NCBI RefSeq assembly: GCF_009720825.1
Contig: NZ_WNKY01000001.1
Span: 310,001 to 374,000, forward strand
Reading direction: 5' to 3'
DNA length: 64,000 bases
From: Duganella radicis
GTDB lineage: Bacteria; Pseudomonadota; Gammaproteobacteria; Burkholderiales; Burkholderiaceae_D
The notes under the pieces were generated by a model, which did not search any database, was not told the DNA's origin, and saw only the letters and a program-made list of their open reading frames with translations. The translations under genes and the position numbers were made by a program. This document shows, piece by piece, positions 58,483 to 64,000 of the stretch. Positions within the stretch are counted from its first letter, which is position 1, and the number at the start of each line of letters is the position of its first letter.

Positions 58483-58704
58483 TTATTTCGAAATGAGGGC
58501 GATCTCTTTGGTCAGGATGCGCTCGTATTTGACAAAGAAGTTGTAGAGCTCCTCCACCGTTTTCTCCAGTTCGCCCGGCGCCTGGGGCGTGGCGAAACGC
58601 GTCACCGAGCGTTTGAGGAACATTTGCAATCCGAAATTGTCGGTCCGGAACTCCAGCTTGCCCGTGACCAGGTCTTTCCACTTCCTGTTACTTTTTTCCA
58701 GCAT
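58483..58704 (-). CDS. Small hypothetical protein, first gene of the adhP operon
   Basis: 73 aa, charged, predicted mostly helical (MLEKSNRKWKDLVTGKLEF...). No signal peptide or known motif. The gene lies 9 bp before the DUF6976-like gene with a GAGAGG element upstream and is first in the FNR-box operon, so it is probably real and linked in function to its neighbours. Confidence 0.7.
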   Translation of the reverse strand: MLEKSNRKWKDLVTGKLEFRTDNFGLQMFLKRSVTRFATPQAPGELEKTVEELYNFFVKYERILTKEIALISK

Positions 58705-58774
58705 GGGGGGCCTCTCTAAAAAAAATGTACATGGCGGTCGGTGTTGATGCTAAGTAAGGACAACCGCAAAACCT

Positions 58775-58788
58775 TTGATGTAAATCAA
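58775..58788. promoter_or_regulatory. FNR/ANR box, perfect consensus
   Basis: TTGATGTAAATCAA fits TTGAT-N4-ATCAA at all ten positions. Its centre is about 77 bp before the 73-aa gene's start, which would put a transcription start about 36 bp before that ATG if it acts at -41.5. Confidence 0.82.
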
Positions 58789-58863
58789 AAACGGCACCTT
58801 TGCTTCGGGCTAGACGGCGTTTGTGGCTACAAGGAAACAGGTCCGGCATGACGTCCGGAAATT

Positions 58864-58877
58864 TTGACTTGCATCAA
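58864..58877. promoter_or_regulatory. FNR/Dnr-like box (9 of 10)
   Basis: TTGACTTGCATCAA matches TTGAT-N4-ATCAA except one base, and matches the Dnr/Nnr form TTGAC-N4-ATCAA. Its centre lies about 65 bp before the GGDEF-EAL gene start. Confidence 0.65.
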
Positions 58878-58935
58878 TTTATTTATTGATCAACCGCATT
58901 AGCCTGTGCCGTATCGCATCTCGACCGGGAGTCCC

Positions 58936-61908
58936 ATGCTCAGCCTTGCCAAGCAGGACGATGACGAACCACGCCTGAGCGGGATCGTGGCCTCGCTGTC
59001 CGCCGCGATCTGGTCGGTGCGCCTGTCGGACCGGCGCATCTTCTATCTGAGTCCGATCGCCGAGGTGCTGCTGGGCGAGGCGCTGCGGCCGGCCGCCATC
59101 GGCACCGTGTGGCACCGGGTGGTCCAGCGGGAGGACCGGCGTCCCCTGTTGCGCTGGTTTTACCGGGTGCTGGACGGCCACACGCCGCTGATCGAGATCC
59201 GCATCGTCCGCGCCGACGGCGCGCGGCGCTGGCTGCAATTGTCCGGCAAGGTCTCGCGCGACGCCGATGGCCGGCCGGTGAGGGTGGACGGCATGGCCAC
59301 CGACGTCACCGAGCGCCTGACGGCCGAAAGCCAGGTGCGCAAGCTGTCGCGGGTGGTCGAGCAAAGCCCGGCGGCGGTGGTCATCACCGACGTGCATGGC
59401 TGCATCGAATACGTCAACCCGCGCTTTTGCGCCACCTCCGGTTATGCGGAACGGGAAGTGGTGGGGCAGATGGCGCGCTTCGTGGGCTCTGGCCAGACGC
59501 CGCAGACGGTCTACGCGACCTTGTGGAACACCATCCTGGCGGGTGGCATCTGGCAGGGGGAGTTGCTTAACCGCCGCAAGAACGGCGAACTATATTGGGA
59601 AATGGAAGTGATCGCACCTGTGTTTGACGCCAGAGGGCGTGTCTGTAATTTCGTCGCCATCAAGGAGGACGTCACCGACAAAAAACTGGCCGAGGCCGAG
59701 CTGCAACGGGTCAACCGCACGCTGCGCGTGCTCAGCCGCTGCAACGCGCTGCTGGTGCGCGCGGCCAGCGAGGAGGATTTGCTCGAATCGATGTGCGACA
59801 TGTTGTCGGAATCGGGCGGCTACCCCATGCTGTGGATCGCGGCGCCGGCCGGCGACGGGCTGGCGACGCTGGCCCGGCGCGGTTTCGCGGCGGCCGGCGA
59901 CGGATGCGACGACGACTGGACCGGTCCGGCGCTGCGCGCCCTGCATGGCCGCCGACCGGTGGTCGAGCGTCTGGCGGACGGGGCGCGCTCGCCCAGCCTG
60001 GCCGACAGCGGGGTGCGCGCGATCGCCAGCCTGCCGCTGCTGGCGGGCGACGCGGCGCTGGGCGTGCTCAGCCTGTTCAGCGTCAACCCGCAGGCGTTCG
60101 ACGCGGCCGAGCTGGAATTGCTGGCCGAGCTGGCGGCCGACCTGGCCTACGGCATCGTCAGCCAGCGCGGCGAGCGCGCGCGCAAGGCGCGCGAGAGCGA
60201 CCTGCACCTGATGCGGCGGGCGATCGACGCCAGCAGCGACGGCATCATGGTCAGCGACAGCCGCCAGGATGGCGCGCCGCTGGTGTATGTCAACAGCGCG
60301 TTCGAGCGCATCACCGGCTACGCCGCGCACGAGGCGCTGGGGCGCGACGCGCTGTTCCTGCACGCCGGCGACGTCGGGCAGGACGCCCTGGCCGCGCTGC
60401 GGCAGGCGCTGGCCGAGGCGCGCCCGGCCCGGGCCGAACTGCGCACCTGCCGCCGCGACGGCGCGCCGTTCTGGAGCGAGCTGGCGATCGCGCCGGTGTT
60501 GAACGCCGAGGGCGAGGTCAGCCATATGGTCGGGGTGCTGACCGACATCAGCGCGCGCAAGCGGATGGAAACCCAGCTGATCCACCAGGCCACCCACGAC
60601 GCCCTGACCGGCCTGCCCAACCGGGTGCTGCTGGCAGACCGCGTGGAATGCGCGATCGTCGCCGCGCGGCGCGCGGCCGGCCGGGTGGCGCTGATGCTGT
60701 TCGACCTCGACCGATTCAAGCTGGTCAACGACAGCTTGGGCCATGGCGCCGGCGACTGCCTGCTGCGCCAGATCGCCGAGCGCCTGACGGCGCACATCCG
60801 GCCGGGCGACACCGTGGCCCGGCTGGGCGGCGACGAGTTCGTGGTGGTGGCGCCGGTCGCCGACGAGCGGCAGGCGGCGCAGCTGGCGCAGGAGTTGCAG
60901 TCAGCGCTGGCGATGCCGTTGCAGGCCGGCGGGCAGTCGATCTATCCGGCCAGCAGCGTCGGCCTGGCGATGTTCCCGCACGACGGCGAGGACCTGACCG
61001 CGCTGCTGCGCAACGCCGACGCCGCCATGTACCGCGCCAAGGCCGACGGCAACAGCGCGCTGTGCTTTTACGCGCGCGACTTCACCCGCGGCAGCAGCCG
61101 CCGGCTGCAACTGGAATCGGCCCTGTGCCAGGCGCTCGAGGCCGGCCAACTGCTGCTGCATTACCAGCCCAAGTTCAGCCTGGAGGACGGCGCGCTGGCC
61201 GGCGCCGAGGTACTGCTGCGCTGGCAGCATCCGACGCTGGGGGCGGTCAGTCCGGCCGAGTTCATCCCGATCGCCGAGGAAACCGGCCTGATCCTGCCGA
61301 TCGGCGCCTGGGTGCTGCGGCAGAGCTGCCGCCAGCTGGCCGGCTGGCAGCGGCGCGGACTGCGTATGGTGCCGTTGGCGGTCAACCTGTCGGCCCGCCA
61401 GTTCGCCCTGCCGACGCTGGCCGGCGACATCCGCGCCATGCTGCGCGAGGCCGGCGTCGGCCCGCGCTGGCTGCAACTGGAACTGACCGAATCGCTGCTG
61501 GTGCGCCAGCCGGAGGCGGCCTCCCGCACGCTGGAGCAGTTGCGCGCGGCCGGCATCCAGCTGGCGCTCGACGACTTCGGCACCGGCTATTCCTCGCTGA
61601 ACTACCTGCGCCGCTTCCCCATCACGCAGCTGAAGATAGACCAGAGCTTTGTGCGCGAACTGCTGCACGACAAGGACAGTTCGACCATCGCCGTCGCGAT
61701 CATCAACCTGGCCCACGGCCTTGGCATGCAGGTGGTCGCGGAAGGGGTGGAAACCATGGCGCAGCTGGAGTTCCTGCGGCGGCACGACTGCGACCAGGTC
61801 CAGGGATATCTGAGTGGCCGGCCGCAGCCGGCCGCGCAGTTCGAGCGCCTGCTGGCCGGTCCGCAACTGCCGCTCGCGCTGCCGCGGGCGGCCGGGGCCG
61901 ATTGCTGA
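58936..61908 (+). CDS. PAS-PAS-GAF-PAS-GGDEF-EAL cyclic-di-GMP enzyme
   Basis: 990 aa from ATG 58936 (GGGAG at 58927-58931); an ATG 30 bp earlier is possible. PAS ~15-130, PAS ~138-255, GAF ~262-410, PAS ~422-545, GGDEF ~548-715 with intact GGDEF at 631-635 and RxxD site RPGD at 622-625, EAL ~722-975 with EVL at 758-760, ELTES at 849-853 and DDFGTGYSS at 879-887. Both enzyme domains look complete, so it may switch between making and breaking cyclic-di-GMP. No membrane segment; the PAS domains could sense redox or oxygen. Confidence 0.92.
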   Translation: MLSLAKQDDDEPRLSGIVASLSAAIWSVRLSDRRIFYLSPIAEVLLGEALRPAAIGTVWHRVVQREDRRPLLRWFYRVLDGHTPLIEIRIVRADGARRWLQLSGKVSRDADGRPVRVDGMATDVTERLTAESQVRKLSRVVEQSPAAVVITDVHGCIEYVNPRFCATSGYAEREVVGQMARFVGSGQTPQTVYATLWNTILAGGIWQGELLNRRKNGELYWEMEVIAPVFDARGRVCNFVAIKEDVTDKKLAEAELQRVNRTLRVLSRCNALLVRAASEEDLLESMCDMLSESGGYPMLWIAAPAGDGLATLARRGFAAAGDGCDDDWTGPALRALHGRRPVVERLADGARSPSLADSGVRAIASLPLLAGDAALGVLSLFSVNPQAFDAAELELLAELAADLAYGIVSQRGERARKARESDLHLMRRAIDASSDGIMVSDSRQDGAPLVYVNSAFERITGYAAHEALGRDALFLHAGDVGQDALAALRQALAEARPARAELRTCRRDGAPFWSELAIAPVLNAEGEVSHMVGVLTDISARKRMETQLIHQATHDALTGLPNRVLLADRVECAIVAARRAAGRVALMLFDLDRFKLVNDSLGHGAGDCLLRQIAERLTAHIRPGDTVARLGGDEFVVVAPVADERQAAQLAQELQSALAMPLQAGGQSIYPASSVGLAMFPHDGEDLTALLRNADAAMYRAKADGNSALCFYARDFTRGSSRRLQLESALCQALEAGQLLLHYQPKFSLEDGALAGAEVLLRWQHPTLGAVSPAEFIPIAEETGLILPIGAWVLRQSCRQLAGWQRRGLRMVPLAVNLSARQFALPTLAGDIRAMLREAGVGPRWLQLELTESLLVRQPEAASRTLEQLRAAGIQLALDDFGTGYSSLNYLRRFPITQLKIDQSFVRELLHDKDSSTIAVAIINLAHGLGMQVVAEGVETMAQLEFLRRHDCDQVQGYLSGRPQPAAQFERLLAGPQLPLALPRAAGADC

Positions 61909-61924
61909 CAGCCCTGGCCGGCGC

Positions 61925-63058
61925 TCACGCGCCCGCCAGCGCCACCTGGTCGCGCCCGCTGTTCTTGGCGCGGTACAGCGCGGTGTCGGCCCGCTTGAGC
62001 AGCGCCGGCCAGCCGGGCTGGTCCGCGCTGGCCAGCGCCACGCCGACGCTGACGGTGAAGCGCAAGGGGCCGGCCGGGGTCTCGATCGCCAGCGCCGCCA
62101 GGGCCAGGCGCAGGCGCTCGGCGCAGGCCAGCGCCTCGGCCCGCGCGGTTTCCGGCAAAATGCACACGAACTCCTCGCCGCCATAGCGGCCGAAATGGTC
62201 GACGCCGCGCAGGGTGTCCTGGCAGGTGCGCGCCAGCGCCCGCAGGACCTGGTCGCCGACGTCGTGGCCGTAGTTGTCGTTGACCCGCTTGAAGTGGTCG
62301 ATGTCCAGCATGGCCACCGCCAGCGGCCGTCCGTGGCGCAAGGCCAGCGTCAGCTCGCGCTCGCCCATCTGGTCCAGATAGGCGCGGTTGCAGGCGCCGG
62401 TCAGGCCGTCGTGGCGCGCGCTGTGCAGCAATTCCCGCTCCAGCAGGAAGGCGCGCCGGTGGAAGGAGCGGATGATCAGCATGACCGCCGTGGCCAGCGC
62501 CATCGCCAGCAGATATTGCATCAGGCCGCTCAGATAGGTGAACGGCGGCAGCCGCCAGGCGCCCAGCGCGAGGTACAGCGCGAACGGCAGACTGAACAGC
62601 GAGAGCAGGATGCGCGGGCGCAAGGTCATGACGGCCGCCATGGCCACGCAGGCGGTCATGCCGGCCATGCCGTACAGCACGCCACCATCCAGCACGAAGC
62701 AGGCCAGCACCACCGCGCCGCAATGGCTCCAGTACAGAAGCAGGCAGCGCAGGCCGGGATGCCAGTGCGTGTTCCACAGGGCGGGGGCGCCGGCCAGCAC
62801 CAGGGTCAGGCGTAAAGTCAGGCTGAGCAGATAATGGGAACGGTCGAGCAGCGCGTCCCAGATGCCGAACAGCACCACCAGCGCGCCGAACAGGGCGCCC
62901 AGCGGCGGCAGCCAGCGCGCGACGTCGCCGTCGTGCCGCGCCAGCATCTCGCGCTCGGCCTGCGGCGGCATGGCCGCCGCGCCGGGTGGTCTATAGCGCC
63001 GGACGGCGCGGCGCAGGATGGCGGCGGCATCGGCCGGTGACGGGGCACGCAGTTTCAT
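61925..63058 (-). CDS. Membrane diguanylate cyclase (GGDEF)
   Basis: 377 aa. About six hydrophobic segments between residues ~50 and 200 form a membrane sensor of MASE-like layout, followed by GGDEF from ~212 with GGEEF at 293-297 and inhibitory RGVD at 284-287. Expected to be active. The plus-strand GGDEF-EAL gene converges on it with a 16-bp gap. An FNR/Dnr-like box lies about 63 bp before its start. Confidence 0.9.
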   Translation of the reverse strand: MKLRAPSPADAAAILRRAVRRYRPPGAAAMPPQAEREMLARHDGDVARWLPPLGALFGALVVLFGIWDALLDRSHYLLSLTLRLTLVLAGAPALWNTHWHPGLRCLLLYWSHCGAVVLACFVLDGGVLYGMAGMTACVAMAAVMTLRPRILLSLFSLPFALYLALGAWRLPPFTYLSGLMQYLLAMALATAVMLIIRSFHRRAFLLERELLHSARHDGLTGACNRAYLDQMGERELTLALRHGRPLAVAMLDIDHFKRVNDNYGHDVGDQVLRALARTCQDTLRGVDHFGRYGGEEFVCILPETARAEALACAERLRLALAALAIETPAGPLRFTVSVGVALASADQPGWPALLKRADTALYRAKNSGRDQVALAGA

Positions 63059-63114
63059 TGGTGACTTTCAAATAGATTCTCACCAATTGTAACAACCGCT
63101 TTGGGGAGAAAAAC

Positions 63115-63128
63115 TTGATCTCAGTCAA
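63115..63128. promoter_or_regulatory. FNR/Dnr-like box (9 of 10) upstream of the diguanylate cyclase
   Basis: TTGATCTCAGTCAA matches TTGAT-N4-ATCAA but for one base, and is the Dnr form TTGAT-N4-GTCAA. It lies inside an imperfect dyad TTGGGG...CCCCAA (63101-63139), which may also be the 3' hairpin of the methyltransferase gene. Confidence 0.6.
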
Positions 63129-63145
63129 ATTTTCCCCAATCCCCG

Positions 63146-64000
63146 TCAGCTGGCCGGATTCCGTGCCATGACGATCCACGCCGCGCCGTCGATCATCACC
63201 GACCGTTCGCCGGGGAGGCCCGCGAAGGCGGCCCGCGCCGCGACCGAGGCGCGGGCGCGGATGTCGTCGGGCTGATCAGCGAGCGCGCGCGACAGCGGAC
63301 CGACCTCCAGCGCCATCCTCACCGCGTCGTCGATCGCAGCCTCCCGTGTCGCGCCCTCGCCGAACGGGACGGAAGCGTCGAAGGGCGCGATTACGATATC
63401 GGTGAAGCCGGCCGCCGTCAGGATGCGCGCTACCCGGCTGCGGTCGCCGAACGAAAACGGCCCGGGCGCTTCGGGGCCGGGCGGCGCGCTCGGCGGGAGG
63501 ATGCCCTTGATCGCGCCCATCGGCAGGCGCACCCAATCGTTCTCGGCCATGCCGCGCCAGCAGACGAAAGCGACCCGCCCGCCCGGCCGGAGCGCGCGTC
63601 GCATATGGGTGAAGGCCGCCGTCGGATCGTCGAAGAACATGACCCCGAAACGCGAGAACAGGATGTCGAACGCGCCCTCGGGCAGCTCCGCGCTGCCGGC
63701 GTCGGCCAGCTGGAACAGAACCGGCGCATCCTGTGGCGCGAGCGCACGCGCCCGCTCGATCAGCGCTTCGGATATGTCCACGCCCAGCACGTGGCCGCCC
63801 GCGCCGACGCGCGCGGCAAGAGCCAGGCTCGACGATCCGGCGCCGCAGCCGACATCCAGCACGCGCTCGCCTGCGGATGGCGCGGCGGCTTCGATCGCGG
63901 CCTGGCCGAACACCGCCACCATGGCGTCGAGCCGGGCCTGGTTGGCGACCCAGCGCTCCCCGCTCTGGCCGTTCCAGTCGGCGACCTGATAGGCATGTTG
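63146..64000 (-). CDS. Class I SAM-dependent methyltransferase (5' end outside window)
   Basis: At least 285 codons; the reading frame stays open to the window edge (ADWNGQSGERWVANQARLDA before the internal Met at 63922), and that sequence is typical of the family's start, so the gene continues to the right. SAM motif VLDVGCGAGSSSLALAARVG, motif II FDILFSRFGVMFFDD, then LRPGGRVAFVCWRG. Resembles UbiE/ArsM-type small-molecule methyltransferases; substrate unknown. Confidence 0.88.
   Translation of the reverse strand, partial: QHAYQVADWNGQSGERWVANQARLDAMVAVFGQAAIEAAAPSAGERVLDVGCGAGSSSLALAARVGAGGHVLGVDISEALIERARALAPQDAPVLFQLADAGSAELPEGAFDILFSRFGVMFFDDPTAAFTHMRRALRPGGRVAFVCWRGMAENDWVRLPMGAIKGILPPSAPPGPEAPGPFSFGDRSRVARILTAAGFTDIVIAPFDASVPFGEGATREAAIDDAVRMALEVGPLSRALADQPDDIRARASVAARAAFAGLPGERSVMIDGAAWIVMARNPAS

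Larger units (their letters stand above)
58705..58935. promoter_or_regulatory. Divergent region, adhP operon / GGDEF-EAL gene
   Basis: 231 bp without genes. It holds the two FNR/Dnr-like boxes listed below and AT-rich tracts next to each start. The left box is placed for the minus-strand operon, the right box for the plus-strand gene. Confidence 0.75.

Overview
The window reads as chromosomal DNA of a GC-rich betaproteobacterium, most likely Oxalobacteraceae (Massilia/Duganella-like). That placement is inferred from VPEP-type PEP-CTERM proteins, long cyclic-di-GMP signalling proteins, a large plant-polysaccharide enzyme set, a RlhA-type U32 protein and dense 4-bp gene overlaps. No database search was possible. 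There are no tRNA, rRNA, CRISPR or intact IS elements that I can see. Both ends are open: a methyltransferase gene runs off the right end.

Layout. (1) 52-1710: FAD pyridine-nucleotide oxidoreductase fused to a cyclic-nucleotide-binding domain. (2) 1752-12458: a complete L-rhamnose locus of the rhizobial RhaRSTPQ-K / RhaD-I-M type. The ABC importer, kinase and DeoR regulator run left; the aldolase-dehydrogenase, isomerase and mutarotase run right from a shared, repeat-rich control region. (3) 12446-19404: secreted polysaccharide-degrading proteins: esterase-like hydrolase, DUF1080 protein, GH74 xyloglucanase with CBM2, and an unusual PEP-CTERM/GH5 fusion. (4) 19407-22415: a SigF/NrsF-type ECF sigma and anti-sigma pair facing a cytochrome b561, a YedY-like molybdoenzyme and an MxKDx repeat protein, with a good SigF-like promoter between them and a strong terminator after them. 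(5) 22600-27634: a two-part Rhs system with a variable tail and candidate immunity gene, lower in GC by eye. (6) 27874-37365: two chemoreceptors, a di-haem oxidoreductase with two discoidin domains, RlhA, and a PEP-CTERM protein.

(7) 37404-56410 is the most striking part: eight same-strand, mostly overlapping genes forming a signalling island. They encode a beta-propeller/GGDEF sensor, a TonB-dependent receptor, a YfiR-family periplasmic protein, a CHASE8-like hybrid kinase with HPt, a REC-GAF-(degenerate GGDEF)-EAL protein ending in a cut-off receiver, a REC-histidine kinase, a membrane-tethered SsuA/NMT1-like binding protein with a HAMP-GAF-kinase-REC protein, and finally a close paralogue of the first propeller/GGDEF protein. 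The two paralogues bracket the island as direct repeats.

(8) 56425-63058: an alcohol dehydrogenase operon, a PAS-PAS-GAF-PAS-GGDEF-EAL protein and a membrane diguanylate cyclase. Each of the three transcription units has an FNR/Dnr-like box upstream, suggesting that low oxygen controls both fermentation and cyclic-di-GMP turnover here. (9) 63146-64000: partial SAM methyltransferase.
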